Below, in pieces: positions 49,902 to 58,541 of a DNA stretch of 64,000 bases. Origin of the DNA: C7867-006 sp964453075 (lineage in GTDB: Bacteria; Patescibacteriota; Minisyncoccia; Phycocordibacterales; DATDWN01); assembly GCA_964453075.1 (NCBI GenBank), contig CAYVNM010000002.1, forward strand, positions 1 to 64,000, written 5' to 3'. Within the stretch, counting starts at the first letter, position 1; the number at the start of each line of letters is the position of its first letter. Both the position numbers and the translations under genes were made by a program. Under the pieces are notes generated by a model that saw only the letters and a list, made by a program, of their open reading frames with translations, was not told the origin of the DNA and searched no databases.

Positions 49902-52850
49902 TTATTTTATTTGTAAAAATTTCTTCACATTTTTAAAAGCTCGCTCATATGCGTTATCATCAAGAAACCAACCCCCTTTTAAACCACTATCAAACTTTAG
50001 CTTTGGGCTCAAGACTGACCCTTTTACCTCCATTGAACCACTAGCTATCTCTTTTCCATTGAGCAAAACTTTCATTCCCATTGGATCATCTTTCAATCCT
50101 TGAACTATGTAGATCTTCCCGCCCTCAAACTCAACCGCAGTAGGACTTGATCCAATCTGATCAACTCTAGCGCTTTTTTCAAAAGCTTTTGCAAAGGCAC
50201 TTCTCAAATCTTTATATTTTGCACCATCTTGAAATTTATCATCCAAGACCAATAATTTTCCGTTACCAAATGTCTGTTCGTGGGCTATGGTTTGGTCACC
50301 AAACTTGACTATTTTACTCTCCCCTTCGGCCAAAACCTCAACCACAGAATCATTGTGAGGAATTTGATAAACAACATTTGTTGGTCCTGAAGTATCTACT
50401 GTTGGTATTATTTTTGGTTCTTCTGGAATTGTTGCCTGTTCTACGGGTGCCATTCTAGAATCCCATTCAGGCACTTTTGCCTCTATTACTGCCGGATGAT
50501 CGACATCAACAGGAACATCAGCCAATTTCTCTGCAATCAAAGTAGTATCTTGAGTTGGTACTACTGCTTCTTGGGGAGCTTGTTTTAAAGTATCTCTACC
50601 AATATGACTCAATGTTTCCTTTGTACCATCCACATGTTCAATTATCAACTGTCCATTATCATTCATTGAGAGCTTCTCTCCAACAAAACCCACGGCACTA
50701 TCATTAACCTCTCCTGGTTTATATAATCCATAATCTTTTGCTATCTCAACTGTCGGCCTGTCTATTATGTTCTTTTTGATTTCTGGAGGAATATTATCAC
50801 CGTACTGTTTTATAATATTTGCCTTGAGATTATGAATGTCTTGCAAGAATCCCTTTGAACTCAGCTCAACTTTTATGGAAGACTTTTCAAAAACAGCAGA
50901 TGGTTTGGCAGTATCAATCGTATTTGCTACCGCTTCTTTATTTGGCAAAGCTGTTTCCAAACTCCCCGCTTGCATTGTTTTTGGTTTTATTACCCCATCA
51001 AATGGAGCTGAAACTTTTGTTTGTGTAATTTTTGGTTTGTTTGGTATTGATTCTGTATTACTTCCTCCAATTCCTACACCAGAAGACAGCGCTGACTCTG
51101 CAAGTCCTGTCAAAATACCAGCACCTGCACCAGCACCAACCATCACCATGGCTTTTTTTATTCTTTGATTGTTTTTTCTTTTCAATTCTTCTTCTCTGGC
51201 TTGCATGTAACCTGTCTCTCTTTGCTCAAAGGTCTTACCTGAAGACTCATCTGTATAATCTGAAATACTTTTTTCTTTGGCCTCTGTATTAATTTTATCT
51301 GTCCTCTTTCCATATATATTACCAGCAACCCTAGAACCAAAAGCTCCTCCTATACCCCTACCCAAACGAGTTCCTGCATATAGAGCGCCAGCGCCAAGAC
51401 CAGCAGTTAAGCCGACTCCCGTACCTATGAGTATTGGAGCAACAGCCATACGTAAAGGAGCTGGAACTTTTGACCAGACCTTAAGTCCTTTGGCAGCCAA
51501 TTCTTTTACCTTTTGTATCTTCTCATTATCCCCAGAAGACAATGAATCAATTTGCTCTTGTAATAAATTCCACTCTTGTTCTGCCTGTTCTAATAACTTT
51601 ATTTTAATTTGACCCAACATCTCCGCTTCCTCTTCTGGAGTCAGGGGTGTACCACCCTGTTCTTTTTCTATAGCTTGAGTCTCAAAAACATCGATTATTT
51701 CGTCTTTTTTTATTTTTTTCTGACTAATGTATGCGGCCAAGGCTTCATCTAGATTATTTTGAGCTTCTTCCAAATCTATCTCTGTTGGAGATTTTTCTTT
51801 TGAACGTCCAGATAAAATTCCACCAGAAAGCAACCCTTCTAAAGAACCTTTTATTTTATTGTACTTACTATTTTTTTTGTTAAATTCTATTTTTGCTCGA
51901 GCATAATTTTCACGAGCCAAATCCAAATCAGTCTTAGCCTTTTCAACCGTCTCTGGGGCCAAATCAACCAACTTGTGTTCTGATTCTGTAACCACATCAG
52001 GTTCTGGAGTGGCCACTGGTTCAACTGAATCTAGTTTATCAACAGTCGCACCAGACATCTCTGCCGATAAATCATTTGTTTTTTCTATATTAGTCTCTGT
52101 TGGAACTGGATTGATTGCATCTTCTTTTTTTTGTATTGATTGCAACCATACAATCCTCTTTTCCTCATCTTCGATGTTACTTACCACCTCACGAGCAGAG
52201 CCAAAATTCTTACGTGCAATAAAAATACGAACCAAATCCTCCAGAGACTGATTTTGTTTGTTTTTATCTTTGATTTGTCTTGCATAACCGATAGCCTTAG
52301 TTAGATCCGATGACCATGTATTACCAAACAACGTTAGAAGTTCTTGATCAGAATCTGCAACCACATTATTCATACCTGTATCTATTACAGATATCTCTGG
52401 GTCTGATTCTGATTCATTTTTTGGTTCATCAATAAAACCAAGAGCCGTATTGTATTCTGATTCCGTTAAATAATGCAATGAATAGTACTTACCAAGTGCC
52501 TTTACCATTGACTTTCTAGGCATATTTTCCATGCTGTGTAATAAAGATCTTTTTGGCACCTTTTCAGATAAACCATTAATATAATCCACCAAACCCTTGG
52601 GCATAGGAAAAATCTCTTCCCTTTTTTCACCCTCTGGACTGGGTTGATTATTAATTACAGGCGCTGAAGGAGGAATTGCAGATAAGTCCAAATTGTCTGT
52701 TGGTTTTTGGGGAACTTCAGAAAAATCACGTATCCCAGAAGAAGGTTCTGGTTGAAGTTTTAATTCTTGTCCGGCCAAAAAATCTAGTGGATTTTTTGAT
52801 GTATTTAGATGCAAATCTAGATCATCTATTCTTTCTGCAGGAGTTGCCAT
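49902..52850 (-). CDS. Large hypothetical protein with coiled coils and Gly-rich membrane segments
   Basis: 982 residues. Acidic N-terminal third, coiled-coil stretch (about 300-440), two hydrophobic Gly/Ala-rich segments (L-T-A-G-L-G-A-G-A-L-Y-A-G near 465 and V-G-A-G-A-G-A-G-I-L near 570), then a large polar C-terminal domain ending F-L-Q-I-K. No recognised family. It resembles large CPR envelope proteins in composition only. TATAAT lies 6 bases before the ATG. Confidence 0.6.
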   Translation of the reverse strand: MATPAERIDDLDLHLNTSKNPLDFLAGQELKLQPEPSSGIRDFSEVPQKPTDNLDLSAIPPSAPVINNQPSPEGEKREEIFPMPKGLVDYINGLSEKVPKRSLLHSMENMPRKSMVKALGKYYSLHYLTESEYNTALGFIDEPKNESESDPEISVIDTGMNNVVADSDQELLTLFGNTWSSDLTKAIGYARQIKDKNKQNQSLEDLVRIFIARKNFGSAREVVSNIEDEEKRIVWLQSIQKKEDAINPVPTETNIEKTNDLSAEMSGATVDKLDSVEPVATPEPDVVTESEHKLVDLAPETVEKAKTDLDLARENYARAKIEFNKKNSKYNKIKGSLEGLLSGGILSGRSKEKSPTEIDLEEAQNNLDEALAAYISQKKIKKDEIIDVFETQAIEKEQGGTPLTPEEEAEMLGQIKIKLLEQAEQEWNLLQEQIDSLSSGDNEKIQKVKELAAKGLKVWSKVPAPLRMAVAPILIGTGVGLTAGLGAGALYAGTRLGRGIGGAFGSRVAGNIYGKRTDKINTEAKEKSISDYTDESSGKTFEQRETGYMQAREEELKRKNNQRIKKAMVMVGAGAGAGILTGLAESALSSGVGIGGSNTESIPNKPKITQTKVSAPFDGVIKPKTMQAGSLETALPNKEAVANTIDTAKPSAVFEKSSIKVELSSKGFLQDIHNLKANIIKQYGDNIPPEIKKNIIDRPTVEIAKDYGLYKPGEVNDSAVGFVGEKLSMNDNGQLIIEHVDGTKETLSHIGRDTLKQAPQEAVVPTQDTTLIAEKLADVPVDVDHPAVIEAKVPEWDSRMAPVEQATIPEEPKIIPTVDTSGPTNVVYQIPHNDSVVEVLAEGESKIVKFGDQTIAHEQTFGNGKLLVLDDKFQDGAKYKDLRSAFAKAFEKSARVDQIGSSPTAVEFEGGKIYIVQGLKDDPMGMKVLLNGKEIASGSMEVKGSVLSPKLKFDSGLKGGWFLDDNAYERAFKNVKKFLQIK

Positions 52851-52856
52851 GCGTAT

Positions 52857-52862
52857 ATTATA
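52857..52862 (-). promoter_or_regulatory. -10 box of the 982-residue gene, leaderless
   Basis: TATAAT exactly 6 bases before ATG 52850. Confidence 0.65.
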
Positions 52863-52886
52863 TCTTCTTTAAAATACTGACGCAAT

Positions 52887-52916
52887 AAAAAATCTCGCAT
52901 TTCTGCGAGATTTTTT
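52887..52916. terminator. Terminator after fusA
   Basis: AAAAAATCTCGCA/TGCGAGATTTTTT hairpin, 6 bases behind the fusA stop. Confidence 0.85.
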
Positions 52917-52921
52917 ATTTT

Positions 52922-55063
52922 TTATTTTCTACTTTCTACAATAGTCTTCTCAACGTTTGGTGGTACAACCTCGTAATGATCAAACTCCATCATCACACTT
53001 CCTCTACCCTGTGTCATAGAACGAATATCAGTAGTGTAACCAAACATTTCTGACAATGGAACTTTGGCATGAATAACTCTGAGCATTCCCCTCTCTTCCA
53101 TTCCTTCAATTTGACCTCTCTTTCCTGAAAGTGATCCTGTAACATCACCCATGAACTGTTCTGGCATGATAGCATCAACTTTCATAATTGGTTCTAGAAT
53201 AACTGGACGAGCTCTTTTGGCTGCGTCCTGGAACGCCTGTGAAGCTGCGATCTTGTAAGCGATTTCTGAAGAGTCCACATCGTGATATGAACCGAACGTA
53301 AGCTCACAAGAAACATTTACCATTTTGTACCCAGCAACAATTCCTCGGTCCATAGCCTCGTGAACACCCTTCTCAACTGCTGGAATAAACTCTTGAGGAA
53401 TGACACCTCCTTTGATTGAATCAATAAACTCAAAATCTTCGTATCTCTTAACGTTCTTTGGAATTTTTGCCCCTTCTTCTATTTTTTCAAGAGGTTTGAT
53501 TGTAAGTTTAACGTGACCATACTGACCCTTACCTCCAGTTTGCTTGATATATTTATGTTCTGCTTCTGCTGTACCCAAAATAGTCTCTCTGTATGCCACC
53601 TGTGGTTTACCAACATTAACCTCCACACTGAACTCTCTCTTCATACGATCAACCATAATCTCAAGGTGAAGCTCTCCCATTCCTGAAACTATAGTTTCTC
53701 CTGTTTCTGTGTTTGAAGAAACAACAAATGTTGGGTCTTCATCAGAAAGTTTTTTCAAAGCCATACCCATTTTCTCTTGATCTGCTTTTGTCTTTGGCTC
53801 AATACGTAAAGCAACCACGGGAGCCACAAATTTAATTGGGTCTAGAACTATTGGTTTGTTTTCATCACATAGAGTGTGTGATGTTTTTGCGGATTTCAAT
53901 CCCACAGCCGCAGCAATCTCTCCAGCAAAAACTTTTTTTACCTCCTCTCTTTTGTCTGCCTGAAGCCTCACAATACGTCCAAGTCTTTCTTTCTCTCCTG
54001 TTGTTGAGTTATATATGTATGTTCCTGCTTCTATTGTTCCAGAATAAACACGGAAGAATGTAAGCTGACCAACGAAAGGATCGTTTTGCAATTTGAAAGC
54101 GAGTGCAGCAAAAGGTTCTTCATCAGAAGCATGTCTCACTGTTTCCTCACCTGTCTTTGGATCCAAACCTCTTACTGGAGGAATATCTAGAGGAGATGGT
54201 AAGTATTCTACAACCGCATCCAAAACAAGCTGGATTCCTTTGTTTTTCAATGCTGAACCGGCCATAACAGGAACAAGCTTTACTTCCAAACACGCTTTTC
54301 TAAGAGTTTTCTTCAACTCTTCTATAGTAGGCTCATTTCCATTTAGAAACATTTCCATTTGAGCATCATCTTGCTCTACAATCTTTTCAATAAGTTCTGC
54401 TCGGAATTTCTTTGCCTCGTCTAGATACTCTGCAGGAATTTCTGCCTCACGAATATTCATACCCATATTTCCCTCAAAGTAGTAGGCCTTCATTTTCAAA
54501 AGATCTATCACACCCTCAAATTTATCTTCCAAACCAATAGGAATTTGAAGTCTAACTGCATTTTTTGTAAGTCTGTCTAAAATAGATTCGTATGATCTCT
54601 CAAAAGACGCACCTGTTCGATCAAGTTTGTTTATTAGACAGATTCTAGGAACATTACCATCATCCGCGTATCTCCAGTTTGTTTCAGACTGAGGTTCCAC
54701 ACCAGCCACACCGTCAAACACAACAACCGCGCCGTCCAAAACTCGGAGACTTCTTTTCACTTCAGCTGTGAAGTCAATGTGCCCAGGAGTATCAATGATA
54801 TTGAAACGATACTGTGGTTTACCGTCTTTTGGCATGTAAGTAGGATTCCAAAAACAAGTAATAGCAGCGGCGGTAATAGTAATACCTCGCTCTCTTTCCT
54901 GTTCCATCCAGTCAGTCACTGTCTCGCCTTCGTGTACCTCACCTATTTTGTGTGTCATTCCAGTATAGAAAAGCACACGTTCTGATGTAGTTGTCTTACC
55001 AGCATCAATGTGAGCAATAATACCGAAGTTTCTAACTCTCTCCAATGGATAATCGCGGTTCAT
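52922..55063 (-). CDS. fusA: Elongation factor G
   Basis: 713 residues from ATG 55063 (M-N-R-D-Y-P-L-E-R); 15 upstream codons are leader. A-H-I-D-A-G-K-T-T-T, D-T-P-G-H-I-D-F and N-K-L-D are present with all five domains. Translocation GTPase. Separated from rpsG by two small genes, which is unusual. Confidence 0.97.
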   Translation of the reverse strand: MNRDYPLERVRNFGIIAHIDAGKTTTSERVLFYTGMTHKIGEVHEGETVTDWMEQERERGITITAAAITCFWNPTYMPKDGKPQYRFNIIDTPGHIDFTAEVKRSLRVLDGAVVVFDGVAGVEPQSETNWRYADDGNVPRICLINKLDRTGASFERSYESILDRLTKNAVRLQIPIGLEDKFEGVIDLLKMKAYYFEGNMGMNIREAEIPAEYLDEAKKFRAELIEKIVEQDDAQMEMFLNGNEPTIEELKKTLRKACLEVKLVPVMAGSALKNKGIQLVLDAVVEYLPSPLDIPPVRGLDPKTGEETVRHASDEEPFAALAFKLQNDPFVGQLTFFRVYSGTIEAGTYIYNSTTGEKERLGRIVRLQADKREEVKKVFAGEIAAAVGLKSAKTSHTLCDENKPIVLDPIKFVAPVVALRIEPKTKADQEKMGMALKKLSDEDPTFVVSSNTETGETIVSGMGELHLEIMVDRMKREFSVEVNVGKPQVAYRETILGTAEAEHKYIKQTGGKGQYGHVKLTIKPLEKIEEGAKIPKNVKRYEDFEFIDSIKGGVIPQEFIPAVEKGVHEAMDRGIVAGYKMVNVSCELTFGSYHDVDSSEIAYKIAASQAFQDAAKRARPVILEPIMKVDAIMPEQFMGDVTGSLSGKRGQIEGMEERGMLRVIHAKVPLSEMFGYTTDIRSMTQGRGSVMMEFDHYEVVPPNVEKTIVESRK

Positions 55064-55184
55064 AATAAAATAATAATTTAATAAATAAAAAAGCCCTAGG
55101 GCAATCACACAAAACTATATACTAAAAGAACTTCTGTTGCAATACAGATTAGACTGTGTTAGAAATGCCTTCAGGAGGTACCCA

Positions 55185-55430
55185 ATGAAAGTGCTGAAAA
55201 TGTTCGAGGTTGCTGAAGCATTGTTCCGAGTTGGTGGAGGTGAACACAGATTCCAACTCGGAATCCCCGTCACCGTCAAAAACACCAGTACGGGAGAAGA
55301 AATCAGAATCGTCGGAATTGAAGTCAACGAGACCTACAAGGATGTCGTGCATCTGTACGCCGAAAACAGCATCCAAGCTCTCAGCCCCGACAACTTCGAG
55401 ATCGTCGGACCAGCGCCAGACGCCCAGTAG
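55185..55430 (+). CDS. GC-rich cassette gene upstream of fusA
   Basis: 81 residues from ATG 55185 with SD AGGAGG. Probable beta-rich fold (F-Q-L-G-I-P-V-T-V-K-N, I-R-I-V-G-I-E-V). Not recognised. It has a TTGCAA/TAGAAA promoter and GGCCCC/GGGGCC terminator. Divergent from fusA, so not part of the str operon transcript. Confidence 0.65.
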   Translation: MKVLKMFEVAEALFRVGGGEHRFQLGIPVTVKNTSTGEEIRIVGIEVNETYKDVVHLYAENSIQALSPDNFEIVGPAPDAQ

Positions 55431-55433
55431 AAC

Positions 55434-55461
55434 CAAGGCCCCGAGTAATTAGGGGCCTTTC
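55434..55461 (+). terminator. Terminator of cassette gene 55185
   Basis: AAGGCCCC/GGGGCCTT hairpin with a short T run. Confidence 0.75.
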
Positions 55462-55480
55462 GACTACATCAAAAAATATT

Positions 55481-55672
55481 TTACTTTTGTTTCAAGGCAT
55501 TAACTTCTCTCTCTAGATCCTCTAGTCTTTCGTGATCAGATTTATGATGGATGAGAGCTTTTTGTATGAATGGCCAAATAAGAAGACCTATAATAACATC
55601 AAATATAATAATGAGCATAAGCTCAAAATACCAGTGAGCCGGATCTTTAACTAGATGTAGAAATTCCTCCAT
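55481..55672 (-). CDS. Small membrane protein with coiled-coil tail
   Basis: 63 residues: one membrane segment (F-E-L-M-L-I-I-I-F-D-V-I-I-G-L-L-I-W-P-F) and a charged helical tail (H-E-R-L-E-D-L-E-R-E-V-N-A-L-K). Not recognised; AT-rich like core genes, so not one of the cassettes. Confidence 0.6.
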   Translation of the reverse strand: MEEFLHLVKDPAHWYFELMLIIIFDVIIGLLIWPFIQKALIHHKSDHERLEDLEREVNALKQK

Positions 55673-55788
55673 GCAAACATAATAATACTTTTGAGAGTTT
55701 TATACAAAAATCCAATGGTTGCCTTTTGGTTTTGTATATACTTACCCGTCAACCCACTGATGGACAGAAAAAAGTTTAGAATAAACAA

Positions 55789-55818
55789 GAAGAACTACGT
55801 GATATTTACGTAGTTCTC
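55789..55818 (-). terminator. Terminator overlapping the XRE gene stop
   Basis: AGAACTACGT/ACGTAGTTCT hairpin; the TAA stop of the 55806 gene lies inside it. Confidence 0.7.
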
Positions 55819-56156
55819 TTTGAGAAATGTACCAGGTGTTCAAGAAGCAGTGAAAGTCTTACGGGCACACCCGCAGCGTCAGCGATACCTGCAAGGTATC
55901 TGAGCTCGTCACCTGTAAGCGTTTGATCCGGCGCCAGAACTCGCTTCCCCAACTTTGAAAGAAAAGCCAGGCGATCGACTGGAACGCCAAGAACCTCAGC
56001 AACGTGCTCTAGGCGTTTCTTCGGTATGGGGCGCGTACCGTTCAGTACCTGCTCGTACATGAACGCAGAGAAACCAAGTAGTTTACCAAACTCTCCCTTA
56101 GTCTCACCGCGCTCAACTCTTTTTGCCTCAAGTAACTTCTCAATCTCACTCTTCAT
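55806..56156 (-). CDS. GC-rich cassette gene: XRE-family helix-turn-helix regulator
   Basis: 116 residues from ATG 56156 with SD AGGAGG. The N-terminal HTH includes K-G-E-F-G-K-L-L-G-F-S and V-L-N-G-T-R-P-I-P-K-K-R-L-E-H-V-A-E-V-L-G-V. The C-terminal half is helical, without an enzyme motif. Probably a DNA-binding repressor. Promoter TTGACA/TAGTTT; inserted between rpsG (with E2) and fusA. Confidence 0.8.
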   Translation of the reverse strand: MKSEIEKLLEAKRVERGETKGEFGKLLGFSAFMYEQVLNGTRPIPKKRLEHVAEVLGVPVDRLAFLSKLGKRVLAPDQTLTGDELRYLAGIADAAGVPVRLSLLLEHLVHFSKRTT

Positions 56157-56243
56157 TGTTAGAACCCTCCTGCTCAAAAACTACCACAGCGACAAAAGCT
56201 GTCAAATTTTATGAGAACTTTTGAATAACCTCAAAATAAGCTA

Positions 56244-56371
56244 AAAAAGTTTTCACAATTTGAATGAAACCCGAGGCGGACAAGAAAAATGACCCGAGCC
56301 GTACTGTCGTACGGTGAAGGGTCATTTTTTCGTAGTCCAACAAAGGAGTTCGTCAAATTTGGAAACTTTTT
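56244..56371 (-). other. E-family structured element E2, after rpsG
   Basis: Outer arms (56244-56263 and 56353-56371) reach the rpsG stop codon. The core (56278-56338) has GGAC, GAAAAA, TGACCC, GAG, CCGTAC, loop, GTACGG, TGA, GGGTCA, TTTTTTC, GTCC on the plus strand. Same constant parts as E1 with different but paired stems. Confidence 0.65.
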
Positions 56372-56840
56372 ACCAAGCAAAATGGGCAAAAGCTTTATTA
56401 GCCTCCGCCATCTTATGCGTATCCTCTCTCTTCTTAACTGCCTTACCTTCGTTTTTTGAAGCTAGTATTATTTCGTCAGCAAGTCTCTCTGCCATAGGAG
56501 CACCCTTTCCCTCTCTGGCTGCATCAATAATCCATTTCATTGATAGAAAAGATCGTCTTTCTGGTCTTACTTCCCTTGGGATTTGGTAGTTAGCACCACC
56601 AACGCGTCTACTTCTTACTTCTGTTAGAGGTCCTGTGTTTTTCAAAGCTGTATCAAACACCTCCATAACATCCTCTACTTTGGCCTTTTCTTTGACTGCC
56701 TCTAGTGCCTCATAAACAATTTTCTGAGCTGTAGCTTTTTGACCACGCAACATAACGTAGTTGATAAATTTACCAATTTTTTCTGAACCATATTCATGGT
56801 CTTTGCCTACTATATTTCTGTTTGTAACTTTTCTTCGCAT
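56370..56840 (-). CDS. rpsG: 30S ribosomal protein uS7
   Basis: 156 residues. R-R-K-V-T-N-R and R-V-G-G-A-N-Y-Q-I-P-R-E-V and the C-terminal A-H-F-A-W match uS7. 13 bases after rpsL; followed by E2. Confidence 0.96.
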   Translation of the reverse strand: MRRKVTNRNIVGKDHEYGSEKIGKFINYVMLRGQKATAQKIVYEALEAVKEKAKVEDVMEVFDTALKNTGPLTEVRSRRVGGANYQIPREVRPERRSFLSMKWIIDAAREGKGAPMAERLADEIILASKNEGKAVKKREDTHKMAEANKAFAHFAW

Positions 56841-56853
56841 GATTTATTTAAAA

Positions 56854-57267
56854 TTATTTACCCTTTGGTTTCTTTACTCCGTATCTTGAGCGACCCTTTG
56901 CTCTCTTCTCTACTCCTGTTGCATCAAGCATGCCTCGTACTATTGTATATCTAACACCTACGTCCTTTACCTTTCCACCTCTGAGCAATACCACTGAGTG
57001 CTCCTGTAAGTTATGGCCCATTCCTGGAATATATGCTGTTACTTCAAGACCGTTTGTTAGACGAACTCTGGCGATTTTACGAATAGCTGAGTTTGGTTTC
57101 TTTGGAGTCTTGGTTGTAACTTTTGTACAAACACCTCTTTTGAAAGAAGATGGGTAATAAACCGGTCTGTTTGTAAGAGTATTGAATCCACGAGTTAAAG
57201 CAACGGCCTTTGGTTTTGGTCGAGGTTTGAATCTCTTTCTCTTAATTAATTGATTGATTGTTGACAT
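56854..57267 (-). CDS. rpsL: 30S ribosomal protein uS12
   Basis: 137 residues from ATG 57267 (M-S-T-I-N-Q-L). K-P-N-S-A-I-R-K and G-H-N-L-Q-E-H-S-V-V are present. About a dozen extra residues lie near position 30 (L-T-R-G-F-N-T-L-T-N-R-P). Likely promoter TTGCGT/TAGAGT. Confidence 0.95.
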   Translation of the reverse strand: MSTINQLIKRKRFKPRPKPKAVALTRGFNTLTNRPVYYPSSFKRGVCTKVTTKTPKKPNSAIRKIARVRLTNGLEVTAYIPGMGHNLQEHSVVLLRGGKVKDVGVRYTIVRGMLDATGVEKRAKGRSRYGVKKPKGK

Positions 57268-57310
57268 TGCAGGGTTTACTCTAATATATCTAGTTAAAAA
57301 ACGCAAGTAG

Positions 57311-57925
57311 TTAAGCCGTAATCCCTGTGATGAGAGAAAATTCCCAGAATACTAGAGGCAGAAGAAACTTCCACAGGAAAAATATAAAGAATATCAATAT
57401 AAATGTGCCGTTTTCCTCTAGAAAATCACGGACATTCTGCATGTGGTATGGCAAAAATGAGAATAATATTTTTGAGCCATCCAAGGGTGGAATGGGAATA
57501 AGATTAAATGTTGCTAAAACCAGGTTTATTAGAACTATTATGAAAGAAATGTGCGTAAAAGCCTCTCCAAACTGGGCTGATATGCCAAAACGCATAATCA
57601 AACCAAAAAACAATGCTATACATATATTAGATAGTGGTCCTGCGACCGCAACTATAGCCTCGCCCCATTTTTGGTTTCTAAGGTTATATGGGTTAAAAGG
57701 AACTGGCTTTGCCCAGCCAATTATAAACCCCCCAAGAAAATAGGACATGGCTGGAAGTAAAAAGGATCCAAACCATTCTAAGTGTTTCAGAGGATTAAGA
57801 GTTAAACGCCCTTGAAATCTAGCCGTATTATCACCCTGTAGGTAGGCAGCATACCCGTGCGAAACTTCATGGATAACCACAGAAAATATCAATATTATTA
57901 TGGAAAATATGAAATCTATTTGCAT
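57311..57925 (-). CDS. Site-2 protease family membrane metalloprotease
   Basis: 204 residues, polytopic. Zinc motif H-E-V-S-H near residue 19 and the distal N-L-I-P-I-P-P-L-D-G, family M50. Probably cleaves membrane-embedded substrates in regulated proteolysis. TATAAA lies 7 bases before the ATG. Divergent from rpmB. Confidence 0.88.
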   Translation of the reverse strand: MQIDFIFSIIILIFSVVIHEVSHGYAAYLQGDNTARFQGRLTLNPLKHLEWFGSFLLPAMSYFLGGFIIGWAKPVPFNPYNLRNQKWGEAIVAVAGPLSNICIALFFGLIMRFGISAQFGEAFTHISFIIVLINLVLATFNLIPIPPLDGSKILFSFLPYHMQNVRDFLEENGTFILIFFIFFLWKFLLPLVFWEFSLITGITA

Positions 57926-57957
57926 TTTGTATTTTATATGATAGCATAATCCAACGT

Positions 57958-58200
57958 ATGGCTAAAGCATGTCCAATAACTAATAAGAGTTCTCAACTAT
58001 CTGGTGGTTATTCAAACCGTACCCGTGCAACACAATTTAACCCAACAGGTATAAAGAGAAAATATGCAAACCTTCAAAAAAAGAGGGTTTACATTCCTGA
58101 ACTCAAAAAAACAGTTAGCTTGACCCTTTCTGCTCGAGCAATCAAGACTATTCAAAAAAATGGCGCATTTGCCACTCTCAAGAAAGCCGGATTAATTTAA
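57958..58200 (+). CDS. rpmB: 50S ribosomal protein bL28
   Basis: 80 residues with M-A-K-A-C-P-I-T-N-K, S-N-R-T-R-A-T-Q-F-N-P-T and the C-terminal T-L-S-A-R-A-I-K-T. A CATAAT box lies 7 bases before the ATG. Confidence 0.92.
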   Translation: MAKACPITNKSSQLSGGYSNRTRATQFNPTGIKRKYANLQKKRVYIPELKKTVSLTLSARAIKTIQKNGAFATLKKAGLI

Positions 58201-58226
58201 TCCTGAAATTACTTTAAATAACAACG

Positions 58227-58262
58227 AGCGGCCGGTCTCTACACGATAGATCCCGGCCGTTA
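58227..58262 (-). terminator. Terminator of cassette gene 58289
   Basis: AACGGCCGG/CCGGCCGCT hairpin, GC-rich, followed by a T-rich stretch on the minus strand. Confidence 0.7.
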
Positions 58263-58288
58263 TGATATGCGCCATATGATACTCTCCC

Positions 58289-58471
58289 TCACGATGCAGC
58301 TCGGTTTTTGTCTGGCGTTTCCTGTTCCCGCCAAACAACACGCCCACACTCTGGACAAGCCCATTTCTCCATGACCGGCCCAATACCAGTCAAGAAAGGT
58401 ACGGGTTTGCCGTTGCGATCGAGCACACGCTCGAACTCCACATCACACTTTATGCAAGTTTTCTTGTCCAT
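58289..58471 (-). CDS. GC-rich cassette gene: zinc-ribbon protein
   Basis: 60 residues from ATG 58471 with SD GGAGGTG. Two zinc knuckles, C-I-K-C near the start and C-P-E-C near 39, form a single zinc ribbon. No enzymatic motif. TATAAT lies upstream and a GC-rich terminator follows. Second gene of a pair of cassettes with 58520. Confidence 0.7.
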   Translation of the reverse strand: MDKKTCIKCDVEFERVLDRNGKPVPFLTGIGPVMEKWACPECGRVVWREQETPDKNRAAS

Positions 58472-58511
58472 GGCACACCTCCTCTCCTAAAATAATTATA
58501 CATTAAATAAC

Positions 58512-58541
58512 AAACAGCTTCACCTTTTGGGCGAAGCTGTT
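58512..58541. terminator. Terminator overlapping the 58520 stop
   Basis: AACAGCTTC/GAAGCTGTT hairpin; the TGA stop of the gene lies inside it. Confidence 0.7.

Noticed and set aside
58192..58275. 27-codon frame after the zinc-ribbon gene
   Set aside because: It has a GAGGGAG-like sequence but covers the terminator hairpin of the upstream gene and has no composition of a protein.
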